Source of the DNA: Mauremys mutica
Lineage: Eukaryota; Chordata; Testudines; Geoemydidae
Direction of reading: 5' to 3'
DNA: 64,000 nt
Assembly: GCF_020497125.1 (NCBI RefSeq)
Contig: NC_059073.1
Location: 16,451,225-16,515,224, forward strand
The notes under the pieces are model-generated. The model ran no database searches. It had not been told where the DNA came from and was given only the letters and a program-made list of their open reading frames with translations. Position numbers and translations under genes: made by a program. Below are positions 24,825 through 35,469 of the stretch, piece after piece. Positions within the stretch are counted from its first letter, which is position 1. Each line of letters opens with the position of its first letter.

Positions 24825-25364
24825 GACTAAGATTTTGTCATTGTTATTTTTAGTAAAAGCCATGGACAAGTCACGGGCAATAAACAAAAATTCTCAGTAG
24901 CTGTGAGCCGTCTGTGACTTCTGCTGCTGCAGCTCCATGGGTTCCCCTGCCACTGTGGTGACTGGGAGCTGTGGGGTCCATTTCCCCCCTCCCTGCGGCA
25001 GCTGGAAGCTGTAGGGGAGCTGCCCTCCCTCCCCCCCATGGCAGCTGAGACCTGCAGGGTGACCATATTTCTCAAAGAGAAAATGGGACACCCCCAGCCA
25101 CTCGCCTGAGGTGTTCCCCTCCTCCCCTTCCCATTCCCCCGCACGAGGCTGTTGCCTGTCGCTGAAACCCTGAGGAGGGCCCCCTCAGAAGTCTGTCACC
25201 TGTCACTGCAACTGTGGCTGCTGTCGCCTGTCGCTGGAACCCTGCCAGGGCCCCGCTGGCTGCCAGCTCCAGAGTCCTGCAACCCCTGGGGCTGAAGTAG
25301 AGAATGTCATGGAGGTCTCTGGAATTCAGGCAACTTCCATGACCTCCCTGACATAAACTTAGCC
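24825..25364. mobile_element. TIR element, GGCTAAG family, copy 1
   Basis: Starts gactaagattttgtcattg and ends tgacataaacttagcc, which are imperfect TIRs. Shares its interior with copy 2 at 49653 (for example cttctgctgctgcagctcca and gctggctgccagctccag). It is about 210 bases longer than copy 2, largely through extra sequence at about 25053-25140. The family name is descriptive; superfamily and TSD are unresolved. Confidence 0.6.
25053..25140. mobile_element. Probable fragment nested in the TIR element
   Basis: Absent from copy 2 at the matching place. It begins agggtgaccatatttctcaa, similar to the AGGGTGACCAG ends of the hAT-type elements at 38460 and 63324, but no matching opposite end or 8-bp TSD is clear. 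Confidence 0.35.
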
Positions 25365-25422
25365 TGGCTGGTCATCACTGTCTCCCCATTCCCTTGTGCT
25401 CCCACCCTCTGTTTGGCACACC

Positions 25423-26117
25423 TGTACGGGGAGACTTTGACAAACCAGTAAAGTGCCTGAAACCACTATGGCTTATTGTTAAAGACAGCCTAGTCAGCAA
25501 GCTGTTAAAAGCAAGTCTCAGCTTGACCAAGGCAGGAGGGGAGGGGGGTTTTGGGTGCCACCGAAAGGGCAGCTTGACCCCACATCCTTCCTGATAATAA
25601 TTGGGTTAAATTTGCTGATACATGCATTTTCAAAGAGTAGGAATGTCTATTGAGGTCTCAAGGCTGCAAGCTCTGGAAAAACCCACACCTGGTTAATCAA
25701 TAATCAGAAGGAACCTCTTGCTTGAAACTGCTGACTTAACAAGGTTTCTTTAATTACTAATGTATAAATAAGGGGAAAAAGCTTGAGACAGTGGGACTCG
25801 TTTCGGGACTAACCTCTCCCTCTAGATGCATCTTGTGTTCCCCAGCGGCAGACGGGCTGCCGCTGTATCACTCGAAAGCCACACTCAGCTTTGGTAATGA
25901 TCAAGGGTTGGGGGTGTTTTTCTAACTTGTTGCAGACGTGTGTAAGTGCTTGAGACTAAGTAAAGTTTAACTTTAAGTGAAAGCACTCTTGTGTTGTCCT
26001 GTTTGTGCCAGCCATCTATCGGTCGGACGGCCGTGTCTCCCCTGATTTATTTCCTGACACCTCCTCGCACAGAGTAAAGTTACCAAGAGCTTTGGGTTGA
26101 AAGAACCCCGGGTAACA
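25423..26117 (+). mobile_element. Solo endogenous-retrovirus-type LTR (695 bp, TSD cacc)
   Basis: Starts TGTACGGGGA and ends GGGTAACA, with identical flanking 4-mers cacc at 25419-25422 and 26118-26121. A clear TATA box, tataaata, lies at 25763-25770, and the next 300 bases would hold the R and U5 regions. TG...CA termini and a 4-bp duplication are typical of gammaretrovirus-like (class I) elements. No gag, pol or env lies beside it, so it is a solo LTR. The 4-bp match alone is weak; the TATA box and termini carry the call. Confidence 0.65.
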
Positions 26118-26182
26118 CACCCACCTTTTGTCTTACATGGAGACTGCAAAATCTATAAGGTTGGCTTTGTGACTTTGCAAAA

Positions 26183-26252
26183 TGGTCGTACAGCACCTAG
26201 CAGGATGGGAGTTCTTGGTGCTACTGCAGTGCCAATTTAATATTAATAGTAA
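26183..26252 (+). mobile_element. MIR-like SINE tail, sense
   Basis: cgtacagcacctagcaggat, then ttggtgctactgcagtgcca, then attaatagt. Matches the tail block at 30740-30790 and 47840-47912. Confidence 0.55.
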
Positions 26253-27346
26253 GTAAGTTTTAAGCAATATGAAAAACAACTGTTAGCAACCGGTAATGTT
26301 CCCTGAGAGGGATCAGGCTGCTCCTAAACCTGATAGAACTGATGGCTTGTGAGAGAAATAATCCCTTTCTGTAGCCTTGATAAAGAAAAAAGTATCCCAG
26401 TTGGAAATAAAATATGAAAAGGAGTGGCCGGAGTGGCTGCACGGGCAAGTTATCGCCGCTGGAAGCACAGGTTTTGCTCTCCTTCCCCCCCAACAATATC
26501 CGAATGTCGGACACATTCAATGTGTAATATCCCTTTCCCCTGCTACTCTTTAATAACTCTTGCTATATAGCTTTCTCTCTGGAGAGAATGAGTAATTCCG
26601 CTGTCCATCAAACGACGATGTAACTGCATGTAGAGAAAATAAAAATGTTGGTGTTACCGATATATCCTTGGTCGTACTTACTCTCTACAATGTCAATTCT
26701 CCCTTTCCACCCCCCACCCCCCAGCAAGGGGTGTTAATATCAAGCTATTTAATTAAACACTAAACAGAAATTAGATATCTAGTTCCCTAAGACTTTCTGG
26801 TTCTACTATAGTTACCGTACACTCCATACCTTGTCATTCTGGTGCTATTGTAGTTGTCAGATTTTCAATATCTCTTCACTATATTCGACTGATGTAATTG
26901 TCAAATTGCATTAATCTCTGCAATGGTTAGTTGCTTCTTGATAATCAGAGATCTGCAAATACATAGAAAATGCACTGGAGTAAAGAATAGGAACCCCAAC
27001 AAGACTATTATGAGTCGGGTTACTCACTGTAGTAAGAGTCCTAGAGATGGTAATGTGCAGCAGATTAGACATGAGCATACAATATGATAGAACAAAAAAG
27101 GCAATGAAATTATGGGCTGCAGACCTAGCGACATGGAACGGGAAGTTGATAGTCAATCTAAGCATCAATAGTCAAAAGACAAATAGAATCCTGTGCTCAT
27201 TGCTGGGCACCTCAGTACCAGAAAATTGTCAACACAGTAGAATTTGGAGAAAAACAACAAATGATTAAGGATCTGGAGGGACTGATTTATAAAGGAAGAT
27301 AGACTGAACTAACTATATAGTTTGGCTAAATGATACTTGAGACTTA
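26253..27346. other. Unassigned non-coding sequence
   Basis: AT-rich mixed sequence with a C-rich stretch near 26705. No recognised repeat or exon. Confidence 0.35.
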
Positions 27347-27542
27347 TACAGCACTTTCCATCCAGAGATCTCAGAGAAGTGTACAAAGATGGTAAAGTAT
27401 TCCCTTTCCCACTTTACAAATAATGAAATGGAGGCATGGAGAGGTTATGTGACATGCCCACATTCACCCAGCAAGGCAGAGCCAGTCATGCAAGTGTCCA
27501 GCTCCCAGTCCCAAAGTCCTTTTTACCGCATTACACTGCTTC
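27347..27542 (-). mobile_element. MIR-like SINE, antisense
   Basis: cagcactttccatccagaga, actttacaaataatgaaatg, ggcatggagaggttatgtga, catgcccacattcacccagc, then a cysteine-free non-coding stretch ending at cgcattacactgc near the tRNA-like head. Confidence 0.7.
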
Positions 27543-28782
27543 ATTGCCCGATAAACATCTCAATGTGTTAGAAGGTTCTGAACACCGTGGAAAAAACAAC
27601 CAAAATAGTATTAAGGGCAAAATAGTATGAAGCTGAGGTGAGGAGAAGTTAGGCTCAAGAGCAAGAAAAAAATCTATCCAAACTGATGATTGTCTATGAT
27701 GGAAACCACCTCATCTGGGTTTCTTAAACCTGGGTTGATCAAAGTATTGTATATAATGTAGGGAACAACCCTGAACTGGCGATTAGATAGCAATGGATTT
27801 TTTTCTTGTTCTGCTTTCTATGATTCCACCCTCCATCAGGTTTCTTGCCATCTCTCTCTGCTGGGAGGTGCAAGATCTTTGCAGTTACACTTAAAATGCT
27901 GCTATAAGCAGCATCTCTCTTCAGGGCAATCAAATGTCTAGCTGAAAAAGTGCATTACTAGTAAAGCAAAGGGTTAGTACATTGATTTTGTTAAGGCTTT
28001 CTTGGTCCTGGAGTCAGGATAAAAGCACCTGTTTGTTTGTTTTTCATATTGTGGGGAAAATAATAAAGCCAAAATTCTCTTCTATTCTAGTCTATTCCAT
28101 GTAGGTTTTTATACTGCACTCCTCACTGTAATATCTGTGCCTCTTCCAACTGTGCATTAAGCAACATAACTACACATTTTTCATATGTGGTTTGTTCTCT
28201 CATCCTCTGCCCAGAGGAGAAGCATGTGAAGTGGAATGTCTTGGTTTGGATTTTGGGGGAAGAGGAAATGGGAGTTATATTAAATATACTGGTTGCTATG
28301 TGTTTGTGTTAGAGAAGGCAGGTCAATGCAACGTGCCTTGCATTTGGAGAGGAAAATAGTGAGGTTTGTGGTAGTTTTGAGTTCCTGGGAGAGTTCATTC
28401 TTCACCCTTGGAAAAGGTTCTGCCTCCCACCTTTTACGAGCTTTATGACACGTTAGAGCATGTCTCTGCCACCTTTATTCACAAATGGCTTGATCTAATG
28501 CCCAATGAAGTCAACAGGAGTCTTTCCATTGATTTCAGTGAGTAATGGATCAGGTCTACAGAGCAGTACCTTACTATGCAATCAGTCCTATTGATTCCAG
28601 GCGCTCTCTCCCGCTTATGGCCACAGTCGTTTTAATTTATAAAGGCCGGTGTGACATGTTCATCTGGAGGATTACTATCCAGAGTCAGACTCAGACAGGG
28701 CATCAGCAGGTTTAAATCCCAATGGAAGTTGCATCTGCCTTTGCCAGGACTGAATTTGTTCCCGCACAATTCCTGAAATATC
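27543..28782. other. Unassigned non-coding sequence
   Basis: A weak palindrome near 28490-28560 (gcttgatctaatgccc... aatggatcaggtct) of the reptile foldback type. Nothing else recognised. Confidence 0.35.
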
Positions 28783-28795
28783 TAAAATAAAAATA

Positions 28796-29008
28796 GCAAA
28801 AAGTCTTGTGGCACCTTATAGACTAACAGACATTTTGGAGCATGAGCTTTCGTGGGTTAATACCCACTTCATCGGATGCATGCATCCGACGAAGTGGGTA
28901 TTCACCCACGAAAGCTCATGATCCAAAACGTCTGTTAGTCTATAAGGTGCCACAGGACTCTTTGCTGCTTCTACAGATCCAGACTAACACAGCTTCCCCT
29001 CTGATACT
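28796..29008. mobile_element. Penelope-like element end, foldback copy (TSD 13 bp)
   Basis: Two inverted arms meet at the palindrome gcatgcatccgac near 28876. Each arm contains gcaccttatagactaacaga and an agctttcgtggg motif, in opposite orientation. The right arm runs longer, to cagactaacacagcttcccc. Identical 13-mers taaaataaaaata flank it (28783-28795 and 29009-29021), indicating insertion of the foldback as one unit. The arms match the ends of the element at 51551, which still holds a GIY-YIG remnant, hence the PLE call. Confidence 0.7.
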
Positions 29009-29021
29009 TAAAATAAAAATA

Positions 29022-30489
29022 AAAGGCTCCCCCAGCATGTTTCCGCCCCCTCACTGCTTGCATCTCTTCCCTTTATCCCTTGCCGGGCTTGCTGCTTTCT
29101 CCACCCATTGTGTTGTTTGTTTATATTAAACTTCAGTTCCTCGGTAGAGCTTGCTCTCACTTTTAGCCTGTAAAGCACCACATACAACCATGGGCCCAAG
29201 CCTGCTTACTTTGTGCAGCTACATTGACTTCAGTGGGACTTCAGGTGCGTAGAGAACCCAGGATATGCAGAGATCTAAATAGGAACTTTCTGTCTGGGGA
29301 GAGAAAATGCACCTGGGTAAGGGTTTTGTTTGCAAACTCAAAACAAGGCCTTTTGTTTTGTTTCATTTTTTTTAAAGCAGTGTGGCCAGTGGGTAGGACA
29401 ATCAAAAGTGGGCCATTTTCAAATTCTGCACTGAAAGCTAAACAGTTTGCATTTGTTTCTCTTTGAGATCTTGCATATATTTAAACCAAAAACTCAAGCT
29501 GAAACTCATCTGGGCTGGGAGGGGGTTAAAACTTTGTGCGGAGCTGAAGAAACTGTTCACAGTCCTGAGAAAGCTGAAAACGCCAAGTGTCATGAGGCTT
29601 CAGAAAAATAAACACCCTCCCAAAGCCCCTCAGTGGATTAGCAGCTCACTAAGTACTGTTAAGAATACTTATGCCTTGAAACCAAATGCATGACCGCTGG
29701 CCCTTTGCCTCTCTGAAATATTTAGCAATTCCTACAGGATCCCAATCAGAAAAGCAGTGAGTGAAATTGTGAATTCCCCCTGGAGCAGCAGAGGTGCTAC
29801 ATACTACGAAAAATTTATGAAAAACCTCCTTTAAGCATCTGAGGCATTGGGAGCACTTCATCCAGGGCCCTGCTACCAATACCTTTTTACGTATTTTCCC
29901 CCCTCCTTTATTAACTTTTACCAATGTTTTTAAATATGACACAGTTAATAAGTGAAACTATAAATAAGCCTTTTTTTTCCTTCCTGGGTGCAAATACAGT
30001 ATATTAGGTTTGAAGCCATCATTTCTGTTTTGCATAATTGACATCATTATCTGTCAGGTTGCTCGGCTCAGGCTGGCAGTCATTATGAGATCATTAGAAA
30101 AAGGGTTGTAATAAGTTCAGAAGGCCAGTCGGCTGTATTCTAATCACTGGAGAGGAGAGTGCTGATGGGGGCCTCGGGGAGAAAGTATTGAAGCAACTAG
30201 AGGATTTTTAATGACCAAATCAAGTTAGGAAAATCACCACCTGTGCCTCACTGAACAGGATAATTTCGGCTTGGAGTGAGGGCGCGCGTAGAATGTATGT
30301 GTAATCACTTTTTTTTGCTTCTTTCCGTCCTTACGGCTGATTGTGCAGCCGGTGAGCAGAGCATCAAAAAATCTCCAAGTAGGGAAAGGAGTGGCAAAGG
30401 AAAATGAAAATAAAATACAGTTTTCAATAAGAAATGATTTGGAGAGAGGATCAGAGGCATTGCAAACTCATGTAAGTGTCAAGTTGTTC
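29022..30489. other. Unassigned sequence, possible conserved non-coding segment
   Basis: Region 29990-30310 is complex, free of recognised repeats, and contains ttgcataattgacatcatta and atctgtcagg, homeodomain-like motifs. Its conservation cannot be judged from one sequence. Confidence 0.3.
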
Positions 30490-30790
30490 AGAAGCCAGGC
30501 AGGATAGTCTTGTGGTTAAGCTGCTGGAGATCTAGGGTCTGGCTCTGACACAGAATCCCTGTGTGACCATGGGGAAGTCACTTTAATAATGTATGCCTCA
30601 CTTCTCCATCTATAAAGGACATGGTTTCTCCCTCCTTTGTCTCTCTTTTCTATTAAGCTGGGGGTAGAATTGCCACTTTTTGTCTGCTTTGTCTGTTGGA
30701 CTATAAATTCACCAGGACAGGGACAGTCTATCACTGTGTGTTTGTACAGTACCTAGCGCAGTGGTGCTGCATTCTCAACTGAGGTCTCCA
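30490..30790 (+). mobile_element. MIR-like SINE, full-length sense copy
   Basis: tRNA-like head at cttgtggttaagctgctgga and ggtctggctctgacac, core at tgtgaccatggggaagtcac and cttctccatctataaagg, and the long reptile-type tail at gacagggacagtctatcact and gtacagtacctagcgcag. It shows the full order of blocks used to call the fragments elsewhere. Confidence 0.8.
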
Positions 30791-31462
30791 AATGCCTCTA
30801 TAAGACTCTAACCTCAGGGGCTGCTTTGTTGCTGTTAGCCAAAACTTTTGTCAAAATTTAAAAAAAACCCACAAAGATAAGAAGAAAAAAACCCACGTCT
30901 AATGGAAAAACAATTCATTTGAAAACCTGTCTTTCTACAGAGTTCACCGGACGTCCTATTTCAGCAAGTCCTATTACCAGGCGTCCATTTACTCTGCAGC
31001 CGACAGAAATATAAAAGGATAGTGGGGAAAATTTAGAGAGAGGAACAGATAATGCTTGAGAATGAATGCATTGCTCAGTAGTGCTGTATAACACAGCTTC
31101 GATCACCTAAAGTATGCAGTTCCAGTAACCAACCTAAACCCAGGCATCACTATGGAGACTGGTGCTAAAAGACAGTATTAGGTAAAGATTTTTTTTTCCA
31201 GTGGAAACCTTTGACTTTAACTACTGTAGAGTTCAACAAAGGAGGTGATTTAAAACAGAAGACAGATGGTGACACCTCTCCTCCAACTCTCCAGTGTTTT
31301 AAGGCTCCTGATTTATTTTGTTCAAAAATAGGTTATAGGCTGCCCAAGAACAGGCTATCTCGTGTCAAATCAATACATAAAAATAGCCAGCACCTACTAG
31401 TTTTCACGGAGGTGGGATTTTGTTTCCACAAAAATAAAATATGGATCTGAAGAAATCCCAAC
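30791..31462. other. Unassigned non-coding sequence
   Basis: AT-rich mixed sequence with A-runs. No element named. Confidence 0.35.
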
Positions 31463-32284
31463 ACAGGGTAGCCCTATGTGGAGCGCCCTCCAGTGGCTGC
31501 AACAGAACAGGCATGTCTACCTCAGTTTCCCTCCTTTAGAGTCCCAACCAACTCCACACATGCTTTCTTGCCTCAGTAAGACCCCTCCATGAGGCCAGTT
31601 TATTACAAAACATTGTCAGAATAGTCCAACACTAAAGTCCCCAAACCTAGTCCATTTATCACCCCAGTGCCTGTACTCCTTAAAGTCACAAAACATCTAG
31701 TCCCTTGATGCCCCTCATAACATGCTCTGGAATCTTCCACCCCACCTGCCCTCTTAATCAGTCCTCTCCTGTCCTTCTGCCGGGACAGCCCACCCAGCCC
31801 TTCCAGCGGGAGTGCAACTCTGCTCTTCGCAGTGGGAATCCCCACAGACTCTCTGCTGGTTGTTCCTCCTCACAAGAGGATCATCCCTCACTTCCTCAGT
31901 ACTCTCCGGCCCTCTGGCTCCAGCTGTCCATCATGGAGATGTCAATGGGTAACCCCTCCAGCCTCCTGCCCCTAACACTCTGACTTTGGGAGGTCAGCTG
32001 GGAAACACCTCTTGCTGCTCTCCTGCCTTCACCTTCCCCCAGGAACCACCTACAACTTCTTTCAGGTACCTCCTACGGTACCCTGGTCTTTGGCAGTTAT
32101 CACCTGCCCATCTCTCACTCCCAGGCAGCTCTCACCTGCCCTTTTCCTGACAGACCCTCCATAGTCACCAGCCTCTCCCCATTTTTATGGCCCAGATGCC
32201 TCTTTTTAATCTCACATAGGCAGTGGCTGATGAGTTACAGGTACACTGGCCTCTGCCTTAAAAGGCCAGAGTCACCCTGTGACA
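31463..32284 (-). mobile_element. LTR-like block, probably antisense
   Basis: C-rich block of about 820 bases. Its ends, acacagggtagccc on the left and agtcaccctgtgaca on the right, are rough inverted copies. The minus strand begins TGTCACAGGGTGAC with a TATA-like ccataaaaatgg about 90 bases in (near 32187). No clear TSD was found, so the ends are provisional. A 92-codon + frame inside (31705-31983) is proline/serine-rich by composition and not taken as a gene. Confidence 0.45.
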
Positions 32285-33536
32285 CTTCCGCCCCCTCATT
32301 TTTTCCCTATAACCAAAGGAATCAAAAGACTCTTTAGCTGAATTTCATGGTGAGGAGTGGAGGCAGATTTGCCACTATGAAATTTGGGTAGAACTCTGTT
32401 TACTGTAGGTGAAGTAAAACACAGCCTCCAGGCACTGTAGAACTATTTGGCTATAACAAGTCACTGAAAGATATAGGATTTATTTGTCCTAGTTTTGGGA
32501 AGACTGCTGCAGTTATTTTTGTTGACTGTATTTTTTTTTAAATATATGGCAAAGTTGCTTGCAGCCTTGGCTAGCTGATTTTTTGTATATGTGATGATTC
32601 CTCCATCATCTTTGCATGGATTGAACCAAGGAACTTCAGTACCAAGTGTGTTATTCTCCCTATTAATACAAGGAGGCCTGGTGAGAAACAAATATGTCTC
32701 CTTATTTATAATTGTACATCATCTGACAGCACACAGAGCCTATTCCTGGCTGCAGCAGGCAACTCACGGTTCTGATCAGCATTCAGAACCCTGCATTGCC
32801 ATGTGATGAGTGACCCTTTGAACTCTGATGTAACACCCTTACCTAAGAACATCTGCCGCTCCACACACTTAGGACCTGATCCAAAGTTCATTAATGTCTG
32901 TGGAAAGATTAAAATTAATGGGTGTTAGGTGTCTAAATTCCTTTGAACAATTTGGGCCTAAGTCTCTTAGCAACTGTCTGTAATAGGTTCTTCTCCTCCT
33001 ATATGGCCCCTATAACTAGAAGAGAGACATAGCACATGCCAGAGCAGTGGGTGATATATGCATCTAAATTAATTAATTAACAATAAATAAAAAACCACAG
33101 CCCAGCACGGCACTGAAACACTTGCCTTGTTATGACAAAAGAATTTGCACATGGATGCATCTGTATGAAGAAGATATTGCCAAGCAAATGGCAAGATGCA
33201 GCATCATGCTTTTTTTCATTTCCTTTTCAGCTCCTGTTTGTAGCTCAGGCCCCAGCTTCCAGTCAGCTTGGCCTTGAAGTTTATGCTGGCATTTCTGCCT
33301 AAGCAGCTTCCTGTATTCCAGCAAACCATGTTTGTTCCTGCTGGCAATATTTGCTCACCACTAATAACATGTGGAGACCCTCTGATGAGAGCAGTTACTC
33401 AAGTGTAAATTTCTAATGGTATGGGGCTAAATTCTGCTACCTTTCCTCACGCTGAGGAATACCTCACTTCCAAAGCAACCTCTCTGCAACTGGTGGACCT
33501 GATGTAATCGGTTGTCCTGACTCTGCCATCCTTACA
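32285..33536. other. Unassigned non-coding sequence
   Basis: No recognised repeat. Short frames only. Confidence 0.35.
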
Positions 33537-34205
33537 TTCATTGAGCCATAGATTCTAATGCCAGAAGGGGCCACTGTGATCATCTAGTCTACCTTCCTGT
33601 ACAAAAGGACTTCCCCGAAATAGTTTCTGTTTGAACTAGAGCAGATCCTTTACAACAATGGTCTCCAACCCTAGGGTAACACAAAGGAACTTTCGGGGGG
33701 CACAGTTGGCGCCCGGGCCACCCCCCGGGGGGGAACAGGGAGGGAGCGCCACCCAGCTCTGCTCCTGGCCCAGGCCCTGGCTACCAGCCCCGTGCCCGAG
33801 GATCTGGCTGTCATCCCTGTGCCTGCGGCTTTGCTTCCAGCCATGGCTGCCGGGACCAGGCCCGGCAATCTGGCTACCAGCCCCACACCTGGGGATCTGC
33901 TCCTGGCCGCAGCTGCCAGCCCCACCCCTGGGGCTCCAGCTGCCGGATGAGGCCCCCGGCGGAGGCTCTGTTCCCACCCTCACCCCCAGCGGTGGCCCCA
34001 TGCCTGGCCCCGCTCCGGCTCTGGAGAGTGGGGGGCATGGACACGGGTAAGGGTGAGGGTGAGGTAAAAAGTTTGGGGACAACTGCTTTAGAACAACATC
34101 CAATCTTGATTTTAAATTTCCCAGTGATGGAGAATCCACCTCAACCCTTGGTAAATTGTTCTGATGGATTATTACCCTCACAACATTGCGTAGTACATTT
34201 TGCTG
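33537..34205 (-). mobile_element. CR1 LINE 3' region, antisense, split by a hAT element
   Basis: Two CR1 pieces flank an insertion. The outer piece, 33537-33655, has catagattctaatgccagaa and gatcatctagtctaccttcc. The inner piece, 34086-34205, has aacatccaatcttgatttta and gtgatggagaatccacctca. Both are standard neighbouring blocks of avian/reptile CR1 3' ends read in antisense, so the 430 bases between them arrived later. Confidence 0.85.
33656..34085. mobile_element. GC-rich hAT-type element inside CR1
   Basis: TIRs are caatggtctccaaccc on the left and gtttggggacaactg on the right. Flanking 8-mers ctttacaa (33648-33655) and ctttagaa (34086-34093) match at 7 of 8, a hAT-type TSD. The 430-bp interior is strikingly GC-rich (gcccgggccaccccccgggg at 33710) with degenerate ctggctaccagcccc units. 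It has open frames on both strands (181 codons minus, 130 codons plus) that are composition artefacts. Confidence 0.75.
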
Positions 34206-35469
34206 TAAATAGACTCATTCGACAAGATTCTGCCACCCTTGCTCACATTAATAAGTACCTTACTAAGTATACAGGTTCCTTGATTTCAATCAGGCTAACC
34301 ATTAAAAAGATACTGCTCAGTGTCAGTATGAGTAACAGAATAGGACCCATAGTTATTATTGATATACACTGTAACAACTGTGTGTTTTCCTTTTCATTTT
34401 AAATGCACCGTGTTACTTTATTCAAAGTAAATAGATTTTCTGATATTTGCTTTGAAAACACAGGGTTTATTTCAACACGGGCTGTGGTTTCCAGCAGTGG
34501 TCTTGGGAACCTAGCATGTGCTGTTACTGAGGAGCTTCCTTTCCTAGCCTTTGAACTGCACAGAGCGGAGTATTAATCTGATAACTGCAATTTGCATAAT
34601 TATGATTCTCTTCTCTAAAGAATCAGTTTACTGCAGAAGTGGACAAATAAGTTCACATTTCTCTTGACAAGTATGGACTTGTTTTGTGGTTCTTCATGAT
34701 ATGGTTATATTATTCATCTAATTAAGTCTACTTTCACATTTACCTTTGCCGAGAGCAGTATAAACACAGCAAGGGAACAATGAAAACATATCTGTCATCG
34801 TTTGTAAGTTACCTCCTTCAGATGTCTTTCTTTCCCTCTTTTAATGGCACAGTGCATCCATTTTATTTTTACTGTTACAGACAAAGGCACATGGTTAGCT
34901 ATTTCCTCTGGATTTAAAATCACTTGGTCCAGAGATGTAAATGGGCTGGTGTCACTTATCAATAGAAACTTTCTGAAAGTTTTCATTCTTCAACTGGAGA
35001 AGCCATTTTGGATCAATTTATGCCCAGTGTATCCATTCCATATTGATTTCCTTCTGAGCAGATGGTCCTTGTTGCCAAAGGGAAGTCAATGTAAAATTTT
35101 AAAGCCAGCTTAATGGTTGATTGATGTTTAAAAGTAAAAACAAACAAACAACAACAAAACCCACGCCCAAGAACCATTATATCTTCAATAAAAGCAACCC
35201 CCTTTTTGCTTCTTTTATCAACTAAGGATGTCGTCTTCCAAATTCTCTTATTTATGTAAAAAAGACCCTTCTTGCAGCAATTCCTGATTGCACACAGTTG
35301 GTAAAAGGGTTACCCTTCAAATGCAATTTACTTCTGTGTAGCCTTCATCATGCAGATTATATGAATGACAGCTGGAGGAACCACTTAAGAGGCACAGGGT
35401 TGGGAGTGATGTAAATGATGTTTATCTTTGGCAGAAAGAACAATTGGGATTCTACCATAGACATTAGAA
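34206..35469. other. Unassigned non-coding sequence
   Basis: AT-rich with no recognised element. Frames at 34795-35113 overlap on opposite strands and look random. Confidence 0.35.

Noticed and set aside
28796..29008. Palindrome as a microRNA precursor
   Set aside because: The arms recur at 41458 and 51551 and have a target-site duplication, so a mobile element explains the hairpin.
33636..34181. 181-codon minus-strand frame with overlapping plus-strand frames
   Set aside because: Lies across a GC-rich hAT element and its CR1 flanks. Open on both strands because stop codons are rare in GC-rich DNA.
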